Positions 9,584 to 19,513 of a DNA stretch of 25,712 nt are shown piece by piece; within the stretch, counting starts at the first letter, position 1, and every line of letters begins with the position of its first letter. A program made the position numbers and the translations under genes. Where the stretch lies: positions 1,004,175 through 1,029,886 of the forward strand of contig NW_011887301.1 in the NCBI RefSeq assembly GCF_000151315.2, in the 5' to 3' direction. A model generated the notes under the pieces. It was given only the letters and a program-made list of their open reading frames with translations, was not told where the DNA came from and ran no database searches. This DNA comes from Capsaspora owczarzaki ATCC 30864 (taxonomy: Eukaryota; Opisthokonta; Filasterea).

Positions 9584-10203
9584 GCCACACGGTGAGTCTC
9601 AATAACAACATCCATGCAGCTGTCAAATGGTTCCTTGTTCGGCGTTTGTTTCGCTTCTGAGACAATCGTTTGCCGTTGTCATTTCTCGCTGACCTTCAAT
9701 TGCAAGTCCATGACCCGGCGCGCGAGTGTTTCTCGGCGAGCTCGATCTGCAAGGAGCTCGTCGTGTGTTGGTGCAGCAATACGGCGGCGACGCAGCCACG
9801 ACTCCCACTGCACGGGCACTGTGTCCGACTCGAACTGGAAGGCCTTGATCTTCATGTCGACGAGCCGCCTGGTCTGCGTGCGGCCTTGCTCATACAGCTC
9901 GTAGTACTCGTTGCCGTCGAGATCCGTCCCAGCCAGCACCTTGCGCAGCCCAGGCGTCTTGTCCAGGCTGCGGTGCATGGCTGCAGACATGTCGGCAGCG
10001 AACGTCTCCGACCCCGCGTCCGGTGCAAGTTGTTGCATGTCGGCAGCAGATGTCGTCGGCTGGGCACTGTGCGGTGCGTTCGTCGAAGGACCACCCACGG
10101 CGGCGGCTGCGGCAGTGGCGGCTGAGGCAGGGCCTTGTGGCAGGATGTCGGCTGCGCTCTTCAATGCACCGCCAGTCACCGCTGCAACAAGTCGTCTCAA
10201 CAT
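9035..10203 (-). CDS. NDUFAF2: NDUFAF2-like complex I assembly factor (mimitin/B17.2L family)
   Basis: NDUFAF2 is a mitochondrial matrix chaperone that occupies the NDUFA12 site on a late complex I assembly intermediate. The N-terminus MLRRLVAAVTGGALKSAAD is basic and Ala-rich, as expected for a targeting peptide, followed by an Ala-rich linker. Family features are GTDLDGNEYYELYEQG (residues 92-107), the block VPVQWESWLRRRR (129-141) followed by APTHDELLADRARRE, and a C-terminal GLSHAAAPLFRAKESESP and FQVGTW stretch that parallels the human tail. Exons are 10203-9694, 9494-9485 (10 nt), 9371-9333 and 9246-9035, giving 256 residues. Intron 1 begins GTCAGC and carries a long GT repeat on the sense strand. 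Intron 3 appears to be GC-AG (GCAAGT donor at 9332). The microexon is required to keep frame; it encodes Asp-Ala-Glu plus one base. The protein is longer than the human one (169) through its N-terminal region and tail. Confidence 0.86.
9538..9581 (+). repeat. (CA)22 microsatellite in intron 1 of the NDUFAF2-like gene
   Basis: A perfect CA tract of 44 nt on the plus strand reads as a UG repeat in the sense transcript. It ends about 40 nt upstream of the acceptor of the 10-nt microexon. Confidence 0.95.
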
Positions 10204-10471
10204 GGTGGTGAAGGTGCGTGCGTGTAGGAAGAAAAAGAAAAAAAACAAACAAAGACTGGCCCATTCGTCGACTAGATCAGTACAAGCAGGAAACATTCAG
10301 CACCAACCAAGCTCAAGTCGGCTCTTCAAAACTAGATCTACATGTACAAGGTTCACATAAAATTCAACAACAAAACAATAACCCATCCCTGAACGAACCA
10401 TAGTGGAGCGCGTAGTACCAAGCCCCCGGGGGCCAAGACAACGAAAAACAACGAAAAACAACTCAATGCCT

Positions 10472-13099
10472 TTACTTGTCCCGGGGCTTTTGGTGGACAA
10501 ACCTCAGAAACCCATAGGCCAGAGTGCGGAAGCCAACCACCAGAATAACCAATGCATACACGGACTGGGCGAAAGTGGCATCCGTGAGGGCAAACGACTC
10601 AAGCGCAGCCTTGCCGTTCGGAATGGGGCAAGAGGCCGATCCATTTTGTCCCAGATTGACCTCAGACGAGAGAAACACTGGGTCCACGACAGAGGTAGAA
10701 ACGTTCGCACACGTAAAGTTCATGCCGGAAAACTCGGTGATGGAGAGTGCCTCGAATCCCAGACGAATGTAACTGACATGCGCAAACCACGAAACGCCCG
10801 CCCAAATGGTATCCAAATTGATGAGGAAGCCAGAGGACAGGATGAACAAGGTGAAGACCAGGTTGGCAGCAAAGCACGCCGCTTGGAAGACTGGGAAGGC
10901 AGCGGCCATCACCATTGCGAGAGACCGGGAGCAGTACACGACCAGAAACAGCACGCTGCCAAAGATAAAGAAGGAGGCAGCGTCCGATTTGAGGTTGGCC
11001 ATAAAGTAAATCGGGATGAGGTACACGACAGAAAAGAAAACGTTGAATGGCAGCTCGGCAAGCACTTTGGCCAGATAGTATGGCAGCAGGTCGTACATGC
11101 CGTCCTGGCGCTCGTTGTAAAACGACGCCCGCTCGCTGTCAAACTTGGCGATGGTGTCGAGAATCACCATGAACGGGAAGAGCGAGCACGCAATGTAAAA
11201 CAGACCAAACCGGTCGCGCACAGAAATCTGGTCGTCGCCCAACTTGTAAAAGATGCAGCCGAGGAGGAAGGCCATGAAAAGCGTGCTCACAAGCTCGCCC
11301 GCTAGCTGACCGGTACCTTGCAAAATGTTGCGGCTCGCACGCAAGTACAGAATGTACATTTGTCGCGCTCGTGAAATCCGTTGTCGTGGCTTACTGACAG
11401 CCAGGACGGGGCCATCGTTAATAGCCATGACGCTGTTCAGCTCGCCGCTCTGGCCCGCACGAGCGCCATGCTTCCAGTTTTCCAGTTCGTTGGGATCGAC
11501 CGCGGCGAAGAAGTCTCTGCTGCGCTCCTCGAAGGCTTTTGACAGTGACAGGACGCGCTGCATTGATTCCTTTTCGGCGTCATGCGTTCTGTAGTCTACC
11601 GTCGCCAAGTCCACTACCAAATGAACAAATGATCGACAAGTGAGCAAAGAAAGCAGATCGAATGACTGACAGACGCAGACAAGCAAACAAACAAACGAAC
11701 AAACATAACAAACATAACAAAACAAACAAATCCAATCTTACGTGAAAAGTCACACGGATTGCTAAACTTGGGACACTCGTGGCCTTGAGCTTTGAACCAA
11801 GACACCATGTGCTTGGAGGGACCACAATACATGGTACGTCCCTTCGAAAGCAGGAGAATGCGATCGAACAAGTCGAACACGTCCGATCGAGGCTGGTGGA
11901 TGGTGAAGAGAACGGTGCGGTTGGCTGCGGCCAGTTGCGACAACACCGAGACAATGTTTGCGGCAGAGAATGAATCCAGGCCGGTCGTCGGCTCGTCGAG
12001 GATGAGCAAATCTGATCAGCCGTGGGACATTGTCTGAGCGTGCAGCAACCAACGCAACAAAACAAGCGTGCAAACAACACAAAACAAACAAACAAACAAA
12101 CAAACAAATGAAAGGTTCGGCAGAGGACTCACAAGGATCCGTCAGCAGTTGCACTGCAATGGACACTCGACGACGCTCTCCTCCAGACACACCGCGAATG
12201 TGCCCGCCACCGATGCGCGTGTTGCTGACAGAGCGGAGGCCCAGCTCGGCAATGACGCTCGTCACACGCGCCATCCTTTGCTCATGAGACATGCTTGGAG
12301 GCAAGCGCAACAGCGCCACATACATCAGCGTCTCGTGCACGGTCAAATTGGGGAGAAGGCGATCGTCCTGAACAACATAGCCGGCGACGTCTCGCATCGC
12401 CGCTGCAGTCATTGGTCGGTCGTTCAGCAGCACTTGGCCTTCGATGCGTCCGTCCTTGGGCGATCGACACGCCAGCACGTCCAGCAGACTCGTCTTGCCC
12501 GAACCTGCAACACGGGAACAAGAAAAACGGAACACAAAAAATAGAAGCGCGAATTCAAAGTCAAGTGAACGAGCAAAACTCCAACAGCACGGGCAGTAAC
12601 ACAGCCACCAGCAGCAAAAAGCTCAACAGCACCAAAAATGACACTGACCCGAGCTTCCGAGAATGGCGAGAACCTGACCAGCCTTGACGGTCAGTGAAAT
12701 GTCATTCAGGATTGTAATTTCGTCGGCTGGTCTTGCCGTCGGCGCTTCAAGCAAGCGCTGCTGGTCCGAGCTGCCCTGAGATGGTTCATTGGTGGCAGCA
12801 CTCGTATCCGCCGTGGATGCCTTCTTTGGCTTGAGGAAGGCCGGGATGAGCGACTTCGGCTGCGGTCTTGGCACATGGAAGGAGAGGTTCCGGATGACGA
12901 GCGACTGTGCGACGACGCCGCCGTGAGCGTGAGCGTGAGCAGCAAGATGCTGCCCAGAGGTAGTCGGCACCTGTCGCAGGTCTGCACGGTGGTCTGACGC
13001 CGGTGCTACGACAGCGGCTGGCGAGGTCTGCCAGGAGCGCTCTTGCCGTGCTGCAACGAGCTGGTCGTGGAGCGACTGGTGGTGGCCCTTGACATCCAT
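10472..13099 (-). CDS. ABCG-family (white-type) ABC half-transporter
   Basis: This is a reverse-order half-transporter: nucleotide-binding domain first, then a six-helix membrane domain; family members act as dimers and export lipids, sterols or xenobiotics. Exons are 13099-12649, 12504-12133, 12011-11742 and 11613-10472, giving 744 residues. The motifs are all intact: Walker A GSSGSGKT (148-155), Q-loop Q196, signature VSGGE (256-260), Walker B LLILDE with TTGLDS (276-288) and H-loop FTIHQPRSD with H313. The last exon carries the connecting region and membrane helices (for example YILYLRASRNILQ, then LPFNVFFSVVYLIPIYF), plus an extracellular loop with NFT, NVS and two Cys, like the glycosylated loop of ABCG2. 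The N-terminus has about 65 extra residues rich in His, Ala and Gln, and about 35 low-complexity residues inside the start of the NBD. The substrate cannot be inferred. It is transcribed in the same direction as its neighbours with 268 bp to the next gene. Confidence 0.95.
12081..12108 (+). repeat. AAAC tetranucleotide repeat in intron 2 of the ABCG gene
   Basis: About six to seven copies of a four-base AAAC unit sit in the intron between the signature-motif exon and the Walker B exon. The sense strand reads TTTG repeats. A looser TTTG-rich stretch also fills intron 3 (11680-11735). Confidence 0.8.
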
Positions 13100-13362
13100 G
13101 CTTCAGGCGAACGAAGATGGACGGAGATGATCTAAGTTGGCGAGGGAGAAAGGGTGAGGGTTAGAGTCGAAGTGAGTTGAAGTTTGGATTGGTTTACAAT
13201 TGGGATTTCGTACTGTGCAACTGGACAAGGACGAGTGACTTCATGATTCGCTTAGTACACAGCGACTCCATACAGGGATATGACAAACCAGCTGCCAACC
13301 ATTCTTAGCCAAGCAACGATGCCCTTGAGAAAGAGGTCAAGATCAATTTTTCCGCTAAAAAT

Positions 13363-16300
13363 TCAATGCGAATTTTCGAATGCACCGCAAACACACACAG
13401 AGCAATACGCAAAACAAAAGAACGCGTGACTCAACCACGAGCCTACACTCGCTCGTAGATGATCATAAACTTGGTTGCGATCGTAGACAACAAACTCGCG
13501 GTGCTTCATGAGGTATGCATCCTGGTTGTTTGCTTGCTTTTCGCCAATCACGCTGTCGTAGCGAGAGTGGGTGCACGGCTGAGTAGAGTCACAGAGCTCC
13601 AAGCATGGAGGACGACGGCCATCGAGCGCAGACAGGGCCACAAATGGCGTGCCGAGGCAGACGCGCGACAGGAACATGAAGCGCTTCTCGCCCATTCCAA
13701 CGCAGTAGGCATCACTCTTTGTCGCATTCTCTGCAAAGTAAATGCCGCCGCCAAACAGACCGTAGTCGGACGAGAGTCGTTCGTCAAGTCCATTGTGCTT
13801 GATGCTGTCAGCGTACTGGACGTCTGTTCCGTGGAACAAGACCTTTTCGTTAATGTCACTTTCCAAAGCCAGCTCTTGCATGAAATCCGAGTGCAGCTTG
13901 CGGTCTGCCTCGGGCAGATAGTGCATGGACGACGGGTTGCGCATTGAAAGCATCTCTTCGTCCACGCCCTCCCGCATGCGAATGTACCGTCGCTCGGCCT
14001 CCTCAATCTCTTCGCGCTGTCGCCGGGTCAGATTCTCAGGCCGGCTCGGGGCGGAATCGTTGGCAGCATAGCCGAGCCAACCGACGTCAGTGCTCCACGC
14101 CTGCCCCTTTGTAGCCGTTTTCCACGCAAAGTGGTCCCGCAAGCACAGGTTTTCCGTCGTGACCTCGAACTTTTCGCGAAGTTGTTGCAACCGATGCAGC
14201 TGAGCTAGTGTTGCGTTCATCTGCAATCCCGTGCCATGATGGCAGTAACACAAGGAAACGCAAAAACAAGCAAATTGAGAAATCGGACAGTATTCAACAA
14301 CAGACCAAGACTCTCTCTCTTTAAAGCAATCCAAAAAAAGCAATCCAAAAGAAGCAATCCAAAAAAAAAGCAATCCAAATAAAGCAATGAAGTACCTTGT
14401 CTCGAGCAGCCTCTGGATTGCCATTGAAATCCTTGACCACTCGTGCCAGCTTCTTGTCAATCTCACCCAACTCGCTGTTCTTGGTCTCAAAGTGCGACAC
14501 AAAGCGAGAGCGAATCATGTGCTTGGCATGCGCGTACGAGCGCCACAAGTACGGGTTTTCAATTCGGAAAACCTTCTTGACGACAAAGCCCGAGTACCGA
14601 GCATTCGACGTCACGTCCTGCGGCATGTACTTTGCAATGGACGTGCGACTCATCAGCAACTGAAAGACAGCCACCTTGGTCGCATCCAGCTCCACCTCGC
14701 GAAGGGCCATTCCCGTCAGCTGTGAGATGGGCGTGGTGTCGGGTGTCCCAATATTCCGGGGCACGGTGCGATCGACGCGCGAAACCCAATAGCGGGGAGA
14801 CGCGGCCATTGTGCCACGCATTCGACCGTCCGACTGAAGACCGTAGCAGAGCACGATAAAGTCAAACACCATCGTGCGACACACGGGGCATTCGCCCGCC
14901 CGCTCGGAACAGGGCCGGCACGCGACAAAGTGGCCGCACGGCGAAAAGATGCACTCGCGTTCCGCATTCAAGCACTTGATGCACACACCAAGCAAATCAA
15001 ACTCTTCCTCCTTTGCGTTCCGGCGCAGCGGCGTGGACTTGACCATGACTGTTTCGGAGCGGACTTGCGTTGTTGCCACTGCGGCGGTCGATTCTGAAGC
15101 AACGGGAGCGTGTGTGCCGGGTGCGCCTGGGGATGGAGAGGCCGGGACTATGTCTACCACGTACTCGTTGACGACTTGACGTTCGTCAATGCGATCCATG
15201 TCGGCTTCTTCTTGTTCTTCTTGCGATTCATTGGCAGCGGCTTTGCGCAGCGCGGTCTGCTGCTCCATCGACCAGAAGCCCTCCACACCGAGCCAGGTGT
15301 AATGAATGCGCAGTTGGTTGCCGTTCTCAAAGCTGCAGTGGCAAGCAGGGCACGTTAGCGAACGCCAAGCGTCGTGGTCAGGGTGAGTCTCCTCGGTCGT
15401 GAGCTTGCGGTGCCGAACGTGGAATCCTGGGTTTGCTGCCAATCGCCCCTTGAAGACACGCTTGAGATGATGGAACAGGAGGCTGCGGCACGAGAAGACG
15501 CGACCACAGCGCGGATAGCAGCACTTGTTGCGGTCGAGCGTCCGGGTGCTGGTGAGCATGGGCCAGCCCATGTGCTTCATTTGCTCTTCAGCGTCCTGTT
15601 CCTTCAGCAAACGAGCCTCTTCTGACTGAAAACCAAGAATTCCGAGGGTTGCCACCGACGACACAGTCTGCTGCGGCACGGGGATGGTGCGTGTTGCCTT
15701 TGCCTCGACGGCCACTTTGCCCATTCCTTTGCCTGGAGCGGCGCTCGTTGCGGCCGCCTTGGCCTTTACAGTCGTCGATGAGCTGTGCTTGGATTGCGCG
15801 GATGATGCATTGGGCTTGGAGGTTGCGGATGACGTGACGGACGACGACGACGACTTTTGAACAATCGGCCGGGTCACGAGCGGTGGCACTTTGATGGCAT
15901 TCCAGGCGTCTGCAGTCAAATTCTGAGCCTCCCACACAGGTACGGCCGCAACAAGATAGTCGAGGTATCGGCCAATGTGGTTTCGCACAGCAAGATCGTC
16001 AGTGACGGGTGAATCCATGGCCAAGTACTTCCACAGCTTCTCCATGCAGTCGACGCCCTTCACGGCGACACACGTTCGCTTGACGGCATCCCGCTGTGCT
16101 TTCGGGAGGCTACCCGCGCAACTAAGAGAGGGTGGGTGCGTGGGGGTTGAGAGTAAGTGGGAGGTAGGAGTGGGTGGGGACGTCACGTTCCTGCAGCAAT
16201 CTCCACGCCGTTCGACGAGAGTGCAACTTACCGACTATAGATAACATCGAGTTCCGAAGGGGTTGCTCCGGCCACAAAAAAGCTCAGTCTAGCGCACCGG

Positions 16301-18636
16301 AAGACGGAAGACGTTGGAAGAGCAACAATCAAGATTTTTGGCAACATGTGAGCAAGTGCAGTGCAAATTCACACACCATGAACACTGCTTGCGAATGGGG
16401 ATGAACGTACTCGTAGAGCAGCCGCATGATCATGGTGCGGTTCTGATTGAACATGTGTCGCATGCGATCGAGCGAGGTGGCAGTGTCGCGCATGTTTGCG
16501 GTCTTGGCCATCATTTGCACCATGAGCCGGCGGACGAATGATTCACGCAGCGTCGACCACGGAATTCCAACTAGCGAAGCAGAAATAAGAACCTCTTCAA
16601 TGTCTGGCCACTCCTTCTACAGCGGAACAAATGTTGCGACGGGGTCAGAAACTCGACAAGAGATAGCCCGGCCAAACATTTTTACAAAATACGGGACGGC
16701 CGCACGCGAATGCAAAGCTCTCTTACACGGCTTTTTGCAGTGAAAGGATTTTGGATCCATTGGAGAACAGATCGGAAGAGGTACGAGTACACTCCGCTGT
16801 AGCGCACAACCAGCTTGATTGCCATTTGGTGAACAAGCAAGTACACCCGAAGGGCTTGGTCAAATCGATCCGAATCCGCCTCGTTCTTGTCGCTCAGCAT
16901 GCTGGCCACAGTAGCTTTCAGGATTTTGGGAATGCAGCGCTTGACAGCATCGGCAATCATGTCGTCGCGCGTGACGGGGTAGACGCACTTGTCAAAGGCA
17001 TCAGCATCGCGGTGCACAAGAAGAGCCAGTTGGGCCTCCACGTTGTCCGGAAACACCTTGCGACCGTGAAACTCTTCAATGTAGAAGGACAAACGATTGG
17101 TGATCATCTTGCGCTCATACCGCTGGGCTGTGCCAATACTCTTGCCCTTCGCCACGTAGTACGCCATATTGAGCGCGTTAAACTGGCGATCCATATCAAC
17201 CACACCGCGCTGATCGTACGGCAGAATGCCCTTGGCGGGATTTCCAATGGCGCCGTCGTTGAATGCATCAATATCAAACACGGGGCCGACAATAACGTCC
17301 AAGGAGCCGACCCTTGTGTCAATTGACGGAGCAGAGGCTGAAGCAAAAGGCTTGATGTTGGCTGGAGGCGGTGCCTGCACAGACGGATAGACCTATCGTT
17401 GAAAGAGTTGAGTTGGTTTTGCAGGCCGGGCGGAGTTGGTCGTTTCGACTGCGGCCTTCGAGCACAAAACTCCCTTCCCTCCTTCACAGATAACAAAGCC
17501 TCAGCCACGTACATGAAACAACTCCTCGGTGGAGTCAATATCATCGTCCGCAAGCGCCGTGCTGGTGATTGGGCGGGAAGCCTGAACAGCCCGTGCAGCA
17601 CTATCGCGTTGCTGCACGAATCGGCTCGTTTCCGCTTGGCGTTCCCTTTCTTCATCTGACAGGAAGCGTGGCGCGTGGTACAAACCGACGCCAATGATGG
17701 ACTTTGACCCGAGCCAGCGTTTTCTACAGCAAAGAGGGGGGGGGGAAGGCATTTTCAGCGTTGGCCAAGAGACGCAAACTCCCAAGCAAAATCACAAAAT
17801 CACAGGATTGGATGTCTCTCTTCTTACCCAGTCACACTGCACGTCAGCCAACGGCTTTGCTCAAGCCAGCACTCCAACTCGTCGTCCGTGAGAGGCACCT
17901 CGCGTGCCTGCCAACGCTTGCGCCGTCCCGATCCAGCAAAGTGCTCATAGCGCATCTTTTCGAGCTGTTCTTCGTTCAGCGGCTTGGACTCTGCAATAAA
18001 TCCCTTCGGCAGCATTGGTCCCGTGTTGGCAACCTTCCTTGGTGCGATTGTCCTCGGATCGACCGCCGCGGCGGCAGTACTCGTCGAGATTGGAGACGTC
18101 GAGGAAATCTTGTTGTTGTCCTCGGTTTCGGCTGCCACAGCAGTGCTCGTGCTCGGTCCAACTGCGTCCGGCGTTGCTACTGGAGCACTTGGCACCTCTG
18201 CCGCGACCGACGCCTGATTCCCTGAGACTGAATCGACCAAAGCGGCAATTGCTGCGGAATCTGAAACCGCGGCCGCAGCAGCAGCAGCAGACGCAACGGA
18301 GCCCGCCCCAGAGCCGGCAGCGACGGCCAGAACGAGCTGCAGCCGGCGCAGATCTGGCTGGCCTTCGACGCGAACTGCACAGCTGAGGAGGTCTGCGACG
18401 GACGTTGTGGTCGGCAGCAAATCACAAAAGTCGCCCTCGTCGTCCTGGAACTTGATGGTCGGCAGGCATCCTGGCGGCAGGGCGTCCTGGAAGACCTCGC
18501 AGCAGTGCTTGACGATTCCAGCATGGGTCATTTCGGCGACTTCCGACGCTGCGATGACGGAGCGGCGGAAGGACCCGTCGAGCTGGATTTTGAGCTGGAG
18601 GCGAAACCCGTCGCCATTGTCGTCCTTTGTGAGCAT
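13363..18636 (-). CDS. PB1-like / zinc finger / RING / PARP catalytic fusion protein
   Basis: Seven exons, 18636-17828, 17723-17513, 17374-16727, 16616-16411, 16288-16232, 16121-14396 and 14220-13363, join in phase to about 1,504 residues. Order: PB1-like domain (about 10-105; OPCA-type acidic motif DDEGD at 65-69), Ala-rich linker, a long helical region I do not recognise (about 270-800), C2H2-like motifs (Cys845/849 with His861/862; Cys901/904 with His917), and an IAP-style C3HC4 RING (Cys1024, 1027, 1039, His1041, Cys1045, 1048, 1055, 1058). A PARP domain follows: RIENPYLWRSY near 1163-1173, His1349 in LFHGT, Tyr1380 in GGGIYFAE, Glu1461 in REFVVYDRNQV, so the H-Y-E triad typical of glutamate-bearing PARPs is present. 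Expected roles are ubiquitin transfer and NAD-dependent ADP-ribosylation, with PB1-mediated assembly. An ATG at 18735 is in frame but its leader looks untranslated. The frame near 13460 is doubtful: a +1 frame reads MIIYERV then TAG at 13445-13443. Confidence 0.87.
14323..14389 (+). repeat. Five-copy 14-bp tandem repeat in intron 6 of the RING-PARP gene
   Basis: GCAAT cores on the plus strand start at 14326, 14340, 14354, 14370 and 14384, within units close to AAAGCAATCCAAAA. Spacing is 14, 14, 16 and 14 bases. The array lies just inside the donor at 14395 and fills about 40 percent of the 175-nt intron. The sense strand reads TTTGGATTGCTT units. Confidence 0.9.
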
Positions 18637-19003
18637 TATTTCAGAAGGAGACAAATTTAAACACGAGTGAGCTTTTGTGCTACTTTCATCATTGACAATG
18701 CAATAAATGGCCTCAAGTTGAAGAAAGCTCGACATGACGCAACCGTCATCCAGAGTTGCCAACTCCTCCACTCAAAAACCACCAACCGACTCTGCTTTTT
18801 CCAATGATGCATCCCAAATCCCAAACTTGAACAACTTCTTTCTCATTCATCATTCTTTGTTTTTTTCGTCTTCTTGTTGTTTTTGTTGCTGTTCTCTGAG
18901 CACCAACGTCTTTCTTCCGCTTCCATCCTTCACACTTTTTGATACCCTTTCCCCCTTTCCCCCTCTCCCCTCCACATCTTGTTCAAACAAGCACACAAAA
19001 ACA
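18637..19003. promoter_or_regulatory. Shared divergent promoter region, RING-PARP / THI5-like
   Basis: The proposed start codons of the divergent genes are 367 bp apart (268 bp if the upstream in-frame ATG at 18735 is used). The plus-strand half, 18835-18985, is strongly T/C-rich with CCCC/TTT runs, the same texture as the leader of the WDR45B-like gene. I see no clear TATA element. Confidence 0.55.
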
Positions 19004-19462
19004 ATGTCGTCGTCGCACTTTGTCGTTGGCGGTGTTCCAGAGCACTTTAACGCGCCCTTCCATCTCGGCATGAAGGACGGCACGTTTGCACGCCATGGCG
19101 TCACGCTCGACTTTGTGGACTGTCTCGGCGGCACTGGCGAGGTAACCTTTCCTCACATCTCGCTGTCTTGTTCCTGTTCTCCCTGTTGTTGTCTCTCTCT
19201 CCCCACCTCAGCATTGCTGATCTCGACTTTGGTGCCCCTCGCCATCCCACGCTCAATGTCGCGGCTCATTGACGTTCTTCTCCCGCTCACTTTTCTCTTC
19301 CTTCCTTTTTGCTTTCTTCTCCACCTCTCTCCCGTCATCAGATGACCACCAAGCTCAACAACGGTGAACTCGATGTCGCAGTTGCACTCACGGAAGGCCT
19401 CATTGCTGGTAAGTTCAATCTCCGTGGTGGGCTTTGTCATTATTCTCCGGCTAATGAACGAT

Positions 19463-19513
<51 letters not shown>

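Noticed and set aside
9317-9595. Plus-strand ORF ending in a Thr-His repeat
   Set aside because: It is a reading of the CA microsatellite inside an intron of the minus-strand NDUFAF2-like gene.
10403-11305. Plus-strand ORF of 300 codons
   Set aside because: It is antisense to the ABCG membrane-domain exon and has a composition typical of shadow frames.
13152-13168. Telomere-like GGGTGAGGGTTAG sequence
   Set aside because: It is a single short imperfect stretch, not a tandem telomeric array.
14321-14395. Hydrophobic extension (repeated Trp-Ile-Ala-Phe type segments) of the RING exon and of the PARP exon
   Set aside because: The apparent membrane-like sequence is translated intron 6 repeat; a GTACTT donor at 14395 and a TTGCAG acceptor at 14221 remove it in phase.
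16751-17326. Plus-strand ORF of 191 codons
   Set aside because: It lies opposite exon 3 of the RING-PARP gene, whose splice junctions are all in phase.
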